Source of the DNA: Brevundimonas sp.
GTDB taxonomy: Bacteria > Pseudomonadota > Alphaproteobacteria > Caulobacterales > Caulobacteraceae
DNA: 64,000 nt
Assembly (NCBI RefSeq): GCF_013912065.1
Contig: NZ_JACESA010000004.1
Location: forward strand, 124,001-188,000
Direction: 5' to 3'
A program made the translations under genes and the position numbers. Position 1 is the stretch's first letter; every line of letters begins with the position of its first letter. The notes below the pieces were generated by a model. That model made no database searches. It saw only the letters and a program-made list of their open reading frames with translations, and was not told where the DNA came from. Shown piece by piece: positions 8,778 to 19,038 of this stretch.

Positions 8778-9536
8778 ATGCAGGCCGTCTGCCCGGCCGA
8801 CCTAGACCACCTGCGCGCACAAGTGCGCGCCCTGGAGCAGGCTGATCGCAGATCGGTCGGCGTGCTTCCGTTCAAGGTCGCCGCGCTGGACGCCGCGCTT
8901 CCGGGCGGAGGTCTTGCGCTCGGGGCGCTCCACGAGGTGGCCGGGGGCGGCGACGACGCGGTCGGCGGCGCGGCGGCCGCGCTGTTCGCAGCGGGCATCG
9001 TCGCCCGTCTGCCCGGACAGGTTCTGTGGTGCGTCACTCGCCCCGACCTGTTCGCCCCCGCGCTCAGCCATGCAGGGCTGGAACCGGACCGGGTCATCTA
9101 CGTCGAAGTGGGCGACGAGAAATCTCTGATGGCGTGTTTCGAGGAAGGGCTGCGTCATGGCGGCTTGGCCGGCGTCGTCTGCGAGACGTCGCGCCTGACG
9201 ATGACCGCCTCGCGCCGGCTTCAGTTGGCCGCCGAGGCGTCCGGGGTCATGGGCTTGGCGGTCCGACGATGGCGGCGCGCGGCCGAGGCCGCCGACTTCG
9301 GCCAGCCGACCGCCGCCGCAACGCGCTGGCGCGTCAGCGCCGAGCCTTCGGCGCCCCTGCCGGTCCCCGGGATCGGTCGGGCGCGATGGCGGATCGAACT
9401 CATGCGTTGCCGCGGCGCCGACGCGGCGGACTTCATTGTGGACGCTTGCGATGAGACGGGTCGTCTCGCTCTTCCTGCCGAACTGGTCCGTCGATCGGCT
9501 GCGACGGCGGCTGGGCGCCGACGCGCCGCCGCCTGA
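8778..9536 (+). CDS. imuA: ImuA, RecA-like translesion mutagenesis protein
   Basis: The 252-residue protein belongs to the ImuA family and acts with ImuB and DnaE2 in SOS-induced translesion synthesis. Family features are the N-terminal FKVAALDAALPGGGLALGALHEV segment (about residues 32-54), a degenerate RecA-like core (LWCVTRPDLFAPAL, GLAGVVCETSRLTMTASRRLQLAAE) and the C-terminal WRIELMRCRG. A strong AAGGAGG ribosome binding site precedes the ATG. The 3' end overlaps imuB by about 86 bases. Expression should be under the LexA box at 8734. Confidence 0.9.
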   Translation: MQAVCPADLDHLRAQVRALEQADRRSVGVLPFKVAALDAALPGGGLALGALHEVAGGGDDAVGGAAAALFAAGIVARLPGQVLWCVTRPDLFAPALSHAGLEPDRVIYVEVGDEKSLMACFEEGLRHGGLAGVVCETSRLTMTASRRLQLAAEASGVMGLAVRRWRRAAEAADFGQPTAAATRWRVSAEPSAPLPVPGIGRARWRIELMRCRGADAADFIVDACDETGRLALPAELVRRSAATAAGRRRAAA

Positions 9537-10971
9537 TCGCCCTCTCCTTCTCACGGGCCGAACCGGCCGCAAACGAATCGTGACGGCCTGCAATGCCGCC
9601 GCCGCCGCATGCGGCGCGCGCGTCGGCATGGCGGCGACCCAGGCGCAGGCGCTGATCCCGGGACTGGACGTGAGAGACGCCGACCCGAACGGCGACGCCG
9701 ACGCCCTGGAGCGTCTCGCCCTCTGGGCGATGCGCCGATACGCGCCGGTCTGTCAGGCCGATCCGCCGGATGGTCTGGTGATCGACATCACCGGCGCCGC
9801 GCACCTTCAAGGAGGCGAGGCGGCGCTGTTGCGTGATCTGACGGCGCGCCTCCAGGGGGCGGGCGTTAGCGGCCGTGGCGTCATCGGCCCCACCTGGGGC
9901 GCCGCCCATGCGGTCGCGCGTTTTCGCGCCGACCAGACCCTCATCGCAGACGACGGCGTCGATGCGGCCCTCGCCCCCCTGCCTCTGGAGGCGTTGCGCC
10001 TGCCGGCGGACCTCGCCGCCAGCCTGAGGCGGATGGGTTTCGAGCGGATCGCGGACATCGCTCATCGACCTCGCGCCCCGCTTCAACTACGTTTCGGCGC
10101 GATGCTGGGGCGGCGGCTCGACCAGGCCTATGGCCGGGCGGCCGAGCCCCTGGTCCCGGTTGAGGCGCCCGAAACGCCGCGCGTCGAACGGATTTTCGCC
10201 GAGCCGATCGGCGCGGCCGAAACCCTGGCGCGCTACGCCGAAAGACTTGTCGAGACCTTGTGCGTGCAACTGGAGACGCTCGGTCTCGGGGCTCGTCGAC
10301 TGGACTGGCTCTGTTTCCGCATCGACAACCGGATCGAGGCTGTTCGCATCGGTCTGGCCCAGCCGATCCGGGATGTGCGCCGTCTGACGCGGCTGCTGAC
10401 CGACAAGATTGAGACGATCGATCCCGGCTTCGGAATCGATCGCATGACGCTCGCGGCCAGCGCGGCCGAGCCGCTGAACTGGCGCCCCGCCGCCACGCGC
10501 CTCGGCGCGGAGGCGGCGCCGGATATCTCCATGCTGGTCGATAGCTTGTCGAACCGCATCGGCGCCGACCGGCTGTATCGTCTGGCCCCGGTCGAGAGCG
10601 AGGTTCCCGAGCGGTCGATCCGCAAGGTCGCGCCCCTGGCGGCGCCGACCGGAGCGGCGTGGACGCCAGACTGGCCGCGTCCCACGCGGCTGTTCCGCAG
10701 ACCGGAGCCGATCGAGACCATGGCGCTTCTGCCTGACAACCCGCCGACCCACTTCACCTGGCGCGGCGTCCGTCGACGGATACGTCGGGCTGACGGCCCG
10801 GAACGGATCTTCGGCGAATGGAGTCGCCGCGATGCCGAGATGTGGGCGGTCCGGGACTACTTCCAGGTCGAGGACGACGCGGGCGAACGCTTCTGGCTGT
10901 TCCGCGCCGGCGACGGCGAGGACGCCACCACCGGCTCACAGGCCTGGTTCATCCACGGGCGTTTCGGATGA
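9451..10971 (+). CDS. imuB: ImuB, catalytically dead Y-family polymerase homologue
   Basis: The 506-residue protein starts MRRVVSLFLPNWSVDRLRRRL. In active Y-family polymerases the equivalent region carries the metal-binding aspartate; here it reads LFLPNWSVD, as in other ImuB proteins, so polymerase activity is not expected. ImuB acts as the hub joining ImuA, DnaE2 and the sliding clamp. The C-terminus is the usual WRGVRRRIRRADGPERIFGEWW-like segment followed by YFQVEDDAGERFWLFR. ATG 9451 was chosen over GTG 9436 because it begins the conserved domain. It overlaps imuA, so the pair forms one operon. Confidence 0.9.
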   Translation: MRRVVSLFLPNWSVDRLRRRLGADAPPPDRPLLLTGRTGRKRIVTACNAAAAACGARVGMAATQAQALIPGLDVRDADPNGDADALERLALWAMRRYAPVCQADPPDGLVIDITGAAHLQGGEAALLRDLTARLQGAGVSGRGVIGPTWGAAHAVARFRADQTLIADDGVDAALAPLPLEALRLPADLAASLRRMGFERIADIAHRPRAPLQLRFGAMLGRRLDQAYGRAAEPLVPVEAPETPRVERIFAEPIGAAETLARYAERLVETLCVQLETLGLGARRLDWLCFRIDNRIEAVRIGLAQPIRDVRRLTRLLTDKIETIDPGFGIDRMTLAASAAEPLNWRPAATRLGAEAAPDISMLVDSLSNRIGADRLYRLAPVESEVPERSIRKVAPLAAPTGAAWTPDWPRPTRLFRRPEPIETMALLPDNPPTHFTWRGVRRRIRRADGPERIFGEWSRRDAEMWAVRDYFQVEDDAGERFWLFRAGDGEDATTGSQAWFIHGRFG

Positions 10972-11081
10972 TCGACGCACTGTTGAGTGTACCAATCAGC
11001 GCGCGACTCGCGCAAAGATTGCCGGATCCGTATGCGGTTGTTACCGTGACGCTTTCTGGGAAACCGCGCGAACATGGGGCG

Positions 11082-12089
11082 ATGATGACCAGTCTGGCCA
11101 TTCGCCTAAGCGAACTCGACGACGGGCAACTCGAAGAGTTCGTCGAAATCTGGGTGGAGCGTCGCGAGTCGAAGTACACGCAAGTCGAGCGCATCGGCGG
11201 ACCCAACGACAAGGCGCGCGATGTAATTGGGTTCTACACGGCTGATCGGCACGAAGGTGCGTGGGATCTTTTTCAATGTAAGCGGAAAACCCTCGGGTCG
11301 AAGCTGGGGCGGAAGGAGGCTCTGCTCGAACTCGGAAAGATGTTCCACCACCATGTAAAAGGCGCCTATGCGACCTTGCCGTTGAAGTTCACGTTCGTGT
11401 CGCCGCGAGGGATCGTGGGGCCGCTCATGGACCTGCTGAACAACCCAAGCACATTGAAAGCTGCCTTGCTGGCCGAGTGGGACAGCATCTGCAAAACTAA
11501 GATCACCGCAAGCGCAGACGTTCCGCTCACAGCAGAGCTGCGCGCTGCAATCGCCGGGTACGACTTCAACCGGGTGACCGGCCTCACCGCGCCGCTGATC
11601 GTCAAGGATGAGCACGCACGGCCGGCACTGGTTCAGATCCTCAAGGAGCTACCAGGACACGCCCCCCAAGGTGAAGCACCGGATGTCATTGCGAACGATG
11701 AGACCGAATACTTGGGTCAGCTGAGGGCTGTTTACGGCGAAGCCGCCGGAACTGACTTTCCCGATAATGCTGCGGTGTTGGCCGATGCCACTTACGGAGA
11801 CCAGCTTCGAGACCAGCGTACGCGCTATTTCGAGGCCGAGGCGTTCAAGCGATTTCACCGCGACAACACAGACAAGGCCTTGGTCGTTCAGTTTCAGAAT
11901 GACGTCTACCACGGTGTGATCGACGTCCATCGCGAGCCGGCCGATACGCTGCTTGATCGGTTGGGGAAGGTGATGAAACACGCTGCGGGTCTGAATACCT
12001 CAATCGCTGGCCGCCTCGCCCGAATCCCCGTCGTGCAGGGCATTTGTCACCATCTGGCGAATGATCGGCGGCTAAAATGGACGAAGTAG
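11082..12089 (+). CDS. ABC-3C system effector with restriction-endonuclease-like domain
   Basis: This is the first gene of a three-component ABC-ATPase conflict system. The N-terminal part looks like a PD-(D/E)xK nuclease: D47 in ARDVIGF and Q65-x-K67 in WDLFQCKRK. The C-terminal half resembles the ABC-3C C-terminal domain (RTRYFEAEAFKRFHRD, GRLARIPVVQGICHHLANDRRLKW). It has 335 residues from ATG 11082 (ATG 11085 is an alternative); the open frame extends to 10818 only as a shadow of imuB. It overlaps the middle component by 13 bases. The role is probably cleavage of invader DNA when triggered by the ATPase. Confidence 0.83.
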   Translation: MMTSLAIRLSELDDGQLEEFVEIWVERRESKYTQVERIGGPNDKARDVIGFYTADRHEGAWDLFQCKRKTLGSKLGRKEALLELGKMFHHHVKGAYATLPLKFTFVSPRGIVGPLMDLLNNPSTLKAALLAEWDSICKTKITASADVPLTAELRAAIAGYDFNRVTGLTAPLIVKDEHARPALVQILKELPGHAPQGEAPDVIANDETEYLGQLRAVYGEAAGTDFPDNAAVLADATYGDQLRDQRTRYFEAEAFKRFHRDNTDKALVVQFQNDVYHGVIDVHREPADTLLDRLGKVMKHAAGLNTSIAGRLARIPVVQGICHHLANDRRLKWTK

Positions 12090-12577
12090 CCCCCGATCTT
12101 CCACGACTGTTCAACTCTCCGCTCGAGGCAGGGATAAGGGCCGTCACCATCTTGGAAGCTCTCAGGCCGATGACGCTTGATTTAGCGGACCTCGTCGTCC
12201 TGGACCACGCCGTCGTGCATTCCGGTGATCTCGGCGGGCCGCATAGTCTCCACCCGGCTGTCCCTGGCCGCAAAGGCGAACTTCTGGTCAGACGAGCTCT
12301 CGTCGAAGAGAGCTTAATCCTAATGCGTAGATTTCACATGGTCTTGGTCTGCCCATCCGACGAAGGGCTTGAATACCGCGCTTCCGACGAGGCTGCCGCT
12401 TACGTCGAGCTGCTGGAGAGCGAGTACTCGGTGCGGCTGAAAACCGCCGCGGGCTGGATCGCCGAAGAGATTGCCTTGAAGGGCAAGGCAGGATTCCTCG
12501 GCGAGGTGAGGATGAAGCTCGACACATGGACCACGGCCTTCATCGGACCCAATGAACAGGGGACCTTGCTGCTTTGA
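12077..12577 (+). CDS. ABC-3C system middle component (MC2-like)
   Basis: The 166-residue protein matches the middle component 2 type of ABC three-component systems. Key phrases are FNSPLEAGIRAVTILEALRP, LVVLDHAVVHSGDLGGPHSLHPAVPGR broken by short loops, and LVRRALVEESLILMRR. The segment has a winged-helix look and is thought to bridge effector and ATPase. Overlaps of 13 bases upstream and 4 bases downstream show that the three genes are a single translational unit. Confidence 0.83.
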   Translation: MDEVAPDLPRLFNSPLEAGIRAVTILEALRPMTLDLADLVVLDHAVVHSGDLGGPHSLHPAVPGRKGELLVRRALVEESLILMRRFHMVLVCPSDEGLEYRASDEAAAYVELLESEYSVRLKTAAGWIAEEIALKGKAGFLGEVRMKLDTWTTAFIGPNEQGTLLL

Positions 12578-14421
12578 CCGCTCGCATCATCATCCGCGGA
12601 CTAGCGTTTACGGGACCGAACGTCCCGCCCGTGGACATCGCTTTCAGCGACGGTCTCAACGTGGTTTGGGGCGCGTCGAACACCGGCAAATCATTTCTGG
12701 TCAAATCTCTGGATTACATGACTGGCGCCGGTGTCGAGGGCATACCGGGCATCACGGAACGGGACGGCTACGAAAAGGCGTGGCTGGATGTTGAACTAGG
12801 CGTCGGTAACGATGTTCAAGTGGCTCGAAGCCTCCGCGGCGGGGACTTCGAGTATCGCGCCGGTTGGCCCGCCCCAGGCACATCCATTGCAGCTGATCGC
12901 ACGATCCAGGGCGAGCATCGAAGTGCGGAAAGCTGGTCTGCCTATCTTCTCGCGGCCATCGGCCTCAAGCCGGATGTGAAGATCGCCAGAACGCTCTCGG
13001 GTGAGAAAGTCACGTTCTCGTTCCGCTCTTTTGCGCCGTATGTCTTCATCGAGGAAACGCCGATGCTTGGCGACCTCAGCATGATCGACGTGTCCGATGG
13101 CCGGAGCGTCACCCAAGACAAGAATACGCTCAAGTTCATCCTGACCGGCGTGGACGACTCCGCCCAGATCAAGGCGCCGGGCGTCAAAGAGCAGCGGACA
13201 GGAAACCGCGGCAAAATCGAGCTGCTGGACGACATGCTGCGCATCGCTCGGGCCGAATTGGGTGACGACGTGCCGGAGGATCTGGATGAGGCCATCGAGG
13301 CGCAGACCGAACAGATCCGCAGCATTCAGCTCGAAGCCTCAGAGGCGCAAGCCGGTCTGGACAGAGCCCGCGTTACGCTTTCGGAGACCCGGGGCAACCT
13401 GATGGCGATCGATGGCATGCTCGAAGAGCTGTCTCTCACGATCGAGCGGTTCGGCCTACTGGACCGCGTGTACCGCAGCGACAGCGAGCGGCTGACGTCG
13501 CTTTTGGAGGGAAGCGACGCGCTGCTAGCGGGCGGCGCCCGCCCCTGCCCGCTGTGTGGCGCCGCTTACGAACACCAGGATCATGGCCATGGGCGTGAGG
13601 ATGTTCAGGGCAGCCGTCGCGCCATCGCCGCTGAGCTGGCAAAGATCGGTAGAGAGAGGGGCGAGCTTCAGGCGACGCTGGCGTCGCTCTCAGAGCAGGC
13701 TTCGGCTGCCGACGACGTGAGAGACAGTCTCCTTGCCGACATCAGCCGGTTGGAGAAGGAGGTTCAAGCTGGCCTCCCCACTGAAGCTGAAACACGACGG
13801 CGGTTCGAACTTGTCTCCGACGCCCGCGAAGTGCTTCGGACGAGGGCTCGGCTCGTCGAGCGCGTGAAGGAGCTCGAGGAGCATCGGCGCGTGCTGGATC
13901 GCTTCAAGGCGACCCGGAACCAGGCCGGGGCCGTCGTTGGTCTGTCGGGCGGTTCGGGCTTAGCCTTGGCGACGCATGTCCAAGGCGTGCTGGATGCTTG
14001 GGGCTTCCCCGGAAATCCCAAAGTCACATTCGATTCCGCAAGCCACGAAATCCAGATCGATGGAAAGAGCCGTTCGGCCAACGGAAAAGGGGTCAGGGCG
14101 CTCATGCACTCGGCCTTCAAGATCGGGATCCTGAAATTCTGTCGTTCGGAGGGCCTGCCTCACCCCGGCTTCCTCGTGCTGGATAGTCCGCTCGTCAGTT
14201 ATCGCGAGCCGCACAGAAGTCGACACGGAGCACTGGGCGCTGATGAAGCCGTCGTGAAGGCGAGCGGATTGAAAGATCGGTTTTACGCATATCTCGCCTC
14301 TCACAAGGGCGATGCGCAGTTCATCGTGATCGAGAACGATGCGCCTAGCGGCGCTACACCGGACACATTGGTTGTCTTCGCCGGACCTGATTCAGACGGG
14401 GAGCGAGAAGGCCTCTTCTGA
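12574..14421 (+). CDS. ABC-3C system ATPase, SMC/Rad50-like, DUF3732 type
   Basis: The 615-residue ATPase starts at TTG 12574, which overlaps the upstream stop as TTGA. Walker A is GASNTGKS at residues 33-40. A coiled coil spans roughly 205-450 and is interrupted by a Rad50-like CPLC zinc hook at 325-328. Near the C-terminus FLVLDSPLV supplies the Walker B aspartate at D537. It is the sensor/driver of the ABC-3C system and probably undergoes large conformational change on DNA. Base composition of this three-gene cassette looks less GC-rich than imuB and dnaE2 on either side, which suggests separate acquisition. Confidence 0.86.
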   Translation: MTARIIIRGLAFTGPNVPPVDIAFSDGLNVVWGASNTGKSFLVKSLDYMTGAGVEGIPGITERDGYEKAWLDVELGVGNDVQVARSLRGGDFEYRAGWPAPGTSIAADRTIQGEHRSAESWSAYLLAAIGLKPDVKIARTLSGEKVTFSFRSFAPYVFIEETPMLGDLSMIDVSDGRSVTQDKNTLKFILTGVDDSAQIKAPGVKEQRTGNRGKIELLDDMLRIARAELGDDVPEDLDEAIEAQTEQIRSIQLEASEAQAGLDRARVTLSETRGNLMAIDGMLEELSLTIERFGLLDRVYRSDSERLTSLLEGSDALLAGGARPCPLCGAAYEHQDHGHGREDVQGSRRAIAAELAKIGRERGELQATLASLSEQASAADDVRDSLLADISRLEKEVQAGLPTEAETRRRFELVSDAREVLRTRARLVERVKELEEHRRVLDRFKATRNQAGAVVGLSGGSGLALATHVQGVLDAWGFPGNPKVTFDSASHEIQIDGKSRSANGKGVRALMHSAFKIGILKFCRSEGLPHPGFLVLDSPLVSYREPHRSRHGALGADEAVVKASGLKDRFYAYLASHKGDAQFIVIENDAPSGATPDTLVVFAGPDSDGEREGLF

Positions 14422-14470
14422 GCTTTGGTTGCGTGCCGGTGTTTGCGGGATGTGGCCTACCTGCAGGCCA

Positions 14471-14485
14471 GAACATATCATGAAC
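14471..14485 (+). promoter_or_regulatory. LexA box abutting the dnaE2 start (GAAC-N7-GAAC)
   Basis: GAACATATCATGAAC has the exact LexA spacing and ends 2 bases before the dnaE2 ATG at 14488. A TATCAT sequence inside it could be a -10 element, in which case transcription would begin at or near the ATG and the mRNA would be leaderless. Confidence 0.85.
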
Positions 14486-14487
14486 AC

Positions 14488-17400
14488 ATGACCAGCCGTT
14501 ACGCCGAACTTCAATGCGCCTCCCATTTCTCGTTCTTGCGCGGCGCCAGTGCTTGCGACGAACTATTCGCCCAAGCCGTCGTCTGCGGCTTGGAGGCGCT
14601 AGCCGTCACCGACCGCAACAGCGTTGCGGGCATTGTCCGAGCCCACGAAGCCGCAAAGGCGACCGGCGTGCGTCTGATCGTCGGCTGCCGCCTCGAACTC
14701 CTCGATGGGGCCGCCATCATGGTCTATCCGACCGACCGGGCCGCCTACAGCCGTCTGTGTCGCCTGCTGACACTCGGCAAGGGGCGGGCGGGCAAGGGCG
14801 CCTGTCATCTCGACTGGTCGGACCTGGCCGACCACGCCAACGGCCTGATCGCCGTGCTCGTGACCGATCGCGCCGATACCCAATGTCGGCAACGCCTTTC
14901 GGCCCTGTCCGGCATATTCGGCAGCAACGCCTACTGCGCCCTGACGCTCCGCCGCCGCCCTCGCGACCAGATGCGGCTGCATCAGCTATCCGAGCTCGCC
15001 GCCGAGATCGGGATCAAGACTGTCGTGACCAACGACGTCCTCTTCCACCACCCCGACCGCCGCGTTCTCCAGGACGTCCTGACCTGTATTCGCGAGGGCT
15101 GCACGATCGACGACGTCGGTTTCAAGCGCGAGCGCTTCGCCGACCGCCATCTCAAGCGAGCCGAGGAAATGCACCGGCTGTTCGCCCGCTACCCCGATGC
15201 GCTGCGCCACACCATCGAGATCGCCGACCGGTGCCGATTCAGTCTGGACGAGCTGTCGTACCAGTATCCGAAAGAGGCCGCCCTCCCCGGCCTGACGCCG
15301 CAACAGGCGTTGGAACAGTTGACCTGGGAGGGTGCGGCCAACCGCTATCCAGACGGCGTGCCGGACAAGGTCCGCGCCAGCCTAAAGCATGAGCTGACAC
15401 TGATCGAGACGCTGGGTTACGCCCCATATTTCCTGACGGTGAACTCGATCGTCCGCTTCGCCCGAAGCCGCGACATCCTTTGTCAGGGTCGGGGGTCGGC
15501 CGCCAACTCGGCGGTGTGCTTCGTCCTCGGCATCACCTCGATCGACCCCGGCCGAAACGATCTGCTGTTCGAGCGCTTCGTCAGTCAGGAACGGAAGGAG
15601 CCGCCGGACATCGACGTCGATTTCGAGCACGAACGGCGCGAGGAAGTGATCCAGTGGGTCTATGAGACCTACGGTCGCGACCGGGCGGCGCTCTGCGCCA
15701 CCGTGATCCGATATCGGTCCCGCGGCGCCCTGCGCGATGTCGGCAAGGCGCTGGGACTATCCGAAGATCTGATCAAGACCCTCTCATCCCAGGTCTGGAG
15801 CTACTCCAGCGAGGGCGTCGAGGATCGGCATGCCGAGGATCTGAACCTCAACCTTCAGGATCGCCGACTGCGGCTGGCGCTCGACCTGTCGCGCCAGTTG
15901 ATCGGCTTCCCTCGGCACTTGAGCCAGCACCCCGGCGGCTTCGTCCTGACGGATGACCGTCTGGACGATCTCGTTCCCATCGAACCGGCTGCGATGAAGG
16001 ATCGCCAGGTCATCGAATGGGACAAGGACGACATCGACGCCCTGAAGTTCATGAAGGTCGATGTGCTGGCGCTCGGCATGCTGAGCTGCATGAAGCGCGG
16101 CTTCGACCTACTGGCCGACCACAAGGGGGTCCACCTCGACCTGGCGACCATCCCGGCTGAGGACCCGAAGACGTATGCGATGATCCGCAAGGCCGACACC
16201 CTGGGAGTCTTCCAGATCGAGAGCCGGGCGCAGATGGCGATGTTGCCCCGGATCAAGCCCCGCACCTTTTATGACCTCGTCATCGAGGTTGCGATCGTTC
16301 GCCCCGGACCGATTCAGGGCGACATGGTCCATCCCTATCTGCGGCGGCGCGAGGGCAAGGAGCCGGTCGACTACCCCAAGCCGGAGTTGGAGCGGGTGCT
16401 GGGCAAGACGCTCGGCGTGCCGTTGTTTCAGGAACAGGCGATGCGCGTCGCCATCGAGTGCGCGGGGTTCACGGCTTCAGAGGCCGACCAACTGCGGCGC
16501 GCCATGGCGACCTTCAAGTTCACCGGCGGCGTCAGCCACTTCAAGGACAAGCTGGTCAACGGCATGGTCGAGCGCGGCTATACGGCGGAGTTCGCGGAAA
16601 AGACCTTCAGCCAATTAGAGGGCTTCGGCTCCTACGGCTTTCCCGAGAGCCATGCGGCGTCGTTCGCCCTGATCGCCTACGCCTCGTCCTGGCTCAAATG
16701 TCATCACCCCGACGTCTTCTGCGCGGCTCTGCTGAACGCCCAACCCATGGGGTTCTACGCCCCGGCCCAGATCGTGCGCGACGCCAGAGAACACGGCGTC
16801 GAGATCCGCCCGGTCTGCATCAACGCCAGCCGCTGGGATTGCACCCTGGAGCCGACCGACCGTGAGGGCCGATCCGCTGTTCGCCTCGGCCTACGCATGG
16901 TGCGCGGCCTGGCGAATGCCGACGCGGGGCGCCTCGTGGTTCAGCGGCAGGCCGCCGCCTTCACCAGTGTCGAGGATGTCTGGCGGCGCTCCTCGACGCC
17001 GGTCGGCGCCCTCACCCGTCTCGCCGAGGCGGACGCCTTCCTGCCGTCACTGGGCTTGCAAAGACGCGAGGCGCTATGGGCGATCAAGGCCCTGCGCGAT
17101 GATCCCCTGCCCTTGTTCGCCGTCGTCCAGGATGATGGCACGACAACGCCTGAGGTCGCGGAGGCGGATGCGACCCTGCCTGTAATGCCGGCGGGCCAGG
17201 AGGTGGTCGAGGACTACAGGCATGTAGGCCTGACCTTGCGCGAGCATCCGGTCGCCTTCCTTCGCGACACGCTCCAGTCGCGCCATGTCATGACCTGCGC
17301 CGACGCCTCGACGATGCGGGACCGCCGCCTGACCCGCGTGGCGGGCCTGGTGCTGGTTCGGCAGAAGCCCGGCTCGGCCAAGGGCGTGATGTTCATCACC

Positions 17401-17733
17401 ATCGAGGATGAAACCGGCGTCGCCAATCTGGTCATCTGGCCCAGCCTCTACGAACAGCAGCGCCGGATCGTGCTGAGCGCCAGCCTTCTTGTCGTTGACG
17501 GAAGGGTTCAGCGCGAGGGCGACGTCGTCCACATCGTGGCGACCCGTTTGCACGATGGTTCGGATTTGCTGGCGTCGCTGGGCCGGCGCGAGCATTTCCC
17601 GCTGCCCCATGGTCGGGGTGATGAGGTCTATCGCGGCAGCGCGCCCGACGCGCGTACGCCGAAGCCCCGCGACATCTACATCCCCGATCTGTCGCTCGAC
17701 GCCATCAAGGTCAAAACCCGCGACTTCCGGTGA
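14488..17733 (+). CDS. dnaE2: Error-prone DNA polymerase III alpha subunit DnaE2
   Basis: The 1081-residue protein starts [21 protein letters not shown], the normal DnaE2 N-terminus with its PHP domain. The polymerase core shows [13 protein letters not shown], the metal-binding [14 protein letters not shown], and [16 protein letters not shown]-terminal OB-fold region ([32 protein letters not shown]) follows. It performs SOS-induced mutagenic bypass with ImuA and ImuB. ATG 14488 was chosen over the frame opening at 14425 because the conserved sequence begins there. No Shine-Dalgarno site is visible; the space is taken by a LexA box. It is separated from imuB by the ABC-3C genes. Confidence 0.93.
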   Translation: MTSRYAELQCASHFSFLRGASACDELFAQAVVCGLEALAVTDRNSVAGIVRAHEAAKATGVRLIVGCRLELLDGAAIMVYPTDRAAYSRLCRLLTLGKGRAGKGACHLDWSDLADHANGLIAVLVTDRADTQCRQRLSALSGIFGSNAYCALTLRRRPRDQMRLHQLSELAAEIGIKTVVTNDVLFHHPDRRVLQDVLTCIREGCTIDDVGFKRERFADRHLKRAEEMHRLFARYPDALRHTIEIADRCRFSLDELSYQYPKEAALPGLTPQQALEQLTWEGAANRYPDGVPDKVRASLKHELTLIETLGYAPYFLTVNSIVRFARSRDILCQGRGSAANSAVCFVLGITSIDPGRNDLLFERFVSQERKEPPDIDVDFEHERREEVIQWVYETYGRDRAALCATVIRYRSRGALRDVGKALGLSEDLIKTLSSQVWSYSSEGVEDRHAEDLNLNLQDRRLRLALDLSRQLIGFPRHLSQHPGGFVLTDDRLDDLVPIEPAAMKDRQVIEWDKDDIDALKFMKVDVLALGMLSCMKRGFDLLADHKGVHLDLATIPAEDPKTYAMIRKADTLGVFQIESRAQMAMLPRIKPRTFYDLVIEVAIVRPGPIQGDMVHPYLRRREGKEPVDYPKPELERVLGKTLGVPLFQEQAMRVAIECAGFTASEADQLRRAMATFKFTGGVSHFKDKLVNGMVERGYTAEFAEKTFSQLEGFGSYGFPESHAASFALIAYASSWLKCHHPDVFCAALLNAQPMGFYAPAQIVRDAREHGVEIRPVCINASRWDCTLEPTDREGRSAVRLGLRMVRGLANADAGRLVVQRQAAAFTSVEDVWRRSSTPVGALTRLAEADAFLPSLGLQRREALWAIKALRDDPLPLFAVVQDDGTTTPEVAEADATLPVMPAGQEVVEDYRHVGLTLREHPVAFLRDTLQSRHVMTCADASTMRDRRLTRVAGLVLVRQKPGSAKGVMFITIEDETGVANLVIWPSLYEQQRRIVLSASLLVVDGRVQREGDVVHIVATRLHDGSDLLASLGRREHFPLPHGRGDEVYRGSAPDARTPKPRDIYIPDLSLDAIKVKTRDFR

Positions 17734-17774
17734 AGCGCCCGATCACGTCGTCCAGCACCGGCGACCATCGCGGA

Positions 17775-18914
17775 CTAGGGCCGCACCATCGGATCGCGGC
17801 GGGGCAGCAGACCGCAACGCAGGACGTCGGGGCTGGACATCATCAGGTTCATGCCGAACCCCGGTGATGCATCCAGGCTACTGGCGAGGCGCAGGAATAC
17901 GGCCCGATGCTCACGACCAGGCGCATCTCCGGCCAGGCAGTCACGAGCATGCCGCATCGCGAAACCGGCGATCAGGTCAGCGGCCTGTACGCCCGGGGAA
18001 CCGGTCGATGGCGTGAAGCTCAGCTCGCCGGATTCCATGAACCGATAGTCCGCCCGCGCAAGCGCGATGACGCCGTCGCCGCCCGCCAGACCTTCTGCGG
18101 CCTCTTTCGATGACCGGAGAATGTCCGCGAAATAGCGTTGGTCGTCATGGATGATCTGGACATCAGCCAGTCTGCCGCCCCTGAGTTTGTTGATGCGGGC
18201 GTAGAGATTGGTGAAGGCCGACAGATGCGGAAGAATCCACACGTCCTTGCCCGTGTGCCCCGGGTCGGGGAGCGGAAGGAAGCGCCGCTGAACCTCCGGC
18301 TTCGAGGCGCCCGCCTTCCGGAAATCCTTGAGGCTGTCGAGGGTGAAGAAACGGATGGCGTGCGCCGGATCTTCCCTCGGAGGCCCGGGAGGAAAGTCGT
18401 CGAGGACCGCACGGAAGGCGGCCTTCAGGCTCCCTTCTCCCGGCTCGCGACACGCCTGAATGAAGGCGTCGTAGACGCCTGCCGACGCCTTCTCGTGAAG
18501 TCGCTCGGCGAGCTGGGTCCGGAACCAGAGCGCCTTCGGCTCCTGATCGGACGGCGACAAAGGCCGCAGGATGAGCGTGTTGATCATGGTGGCCGAGAGG
18601 GTGAAGCGCTTGTCCATCACCTCCAGAAGGACGCCGCCACCGCGCGCGTCGATCGCGTCGAGCAGATCCGAGACCACGGCCGGTGTCGCATGACCCTTGC
18701 TCGACTTCAGTTCGACGGCCTGAGGGAAATGTCGACGCCGGATCGCCGCCAGTTGTTCGGCGAGACCGCCTTCGTCATCGATCCCGACGGCGGCGAGCAC
18801 GAAGATCGGCTGGTTCTTGAAGTCGAGACCGGTCCCGGCGGTGGACAGGTCGCCGCTCGTCCCGCTTTCGTCGAGAAAGTAGCGCGCGGGCGCAATGTAG
18901 TCGGCTTGGGTCAT
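17775..18914 (-). CDS. DUF3800 domain protein
   Basis: The 379-residue protein starts at ATG 18914 (MTQADYIAPARYFLDESGTSG). DUF3800 marks are the early acidic YFLDESG (D15, E16) and the late GVQAADLIAGFAMRHA, with VQIIHDDQRYF between; these acidic positions resemble an RNase H-like nuclease fold. Family members are common in defence islands and on mobile elements, but function is not established. The frame to 19004 lacks start support. It converges with dnaE2 (gap about 40 bases) and lies downstream of the small-ORF/HEPN cluster on the same strand. Confidence 0.82.
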   Translation of the reverse strand: MTQADYIAPARYFLDESGTSGDLSTAGTGLDFKNQPIFVLAAVGIDDEGGLAEQLAAIRRRHFPQAVELKSSKGHATPAVVSDLLDAIDARGGGVLLEVMDKRFTLSATMINTLILRPLSPSDQEPKALWFRTQLAERLHEKASAGVYDAFIQACREPGEGSLKAAFRAVLDDFPPGPPREDPAHAIRFFTLDSLKDFRKAGASKPEVQRRFLPLPDPGHTGKDVWILPHLSAFTNLYARINKLRGGRLADVQIIHDDQRYFADILRSSKEAAEGLAGGDGVIALARADYRFMESGELSFTPSTGSPGVQAADLIAGFAMRHARDCLAGDAPGREHRAVFLRLASSLDASPGFGMNLMMSSPDVLRCGLLPRRDPMVRP

Positions 18915-19038
18915 GGCGTTGTCGCGGGTCCTCGGAGCCAAAGGCGAACCGGGCCGTCGGGTCTCCCGATCCCGGGCGCACTGCTCGCGGGCGCGGAGAC
19001 GCAAGCCACGAGCAACGAGCGGAAAGCGACCGCTGGGC

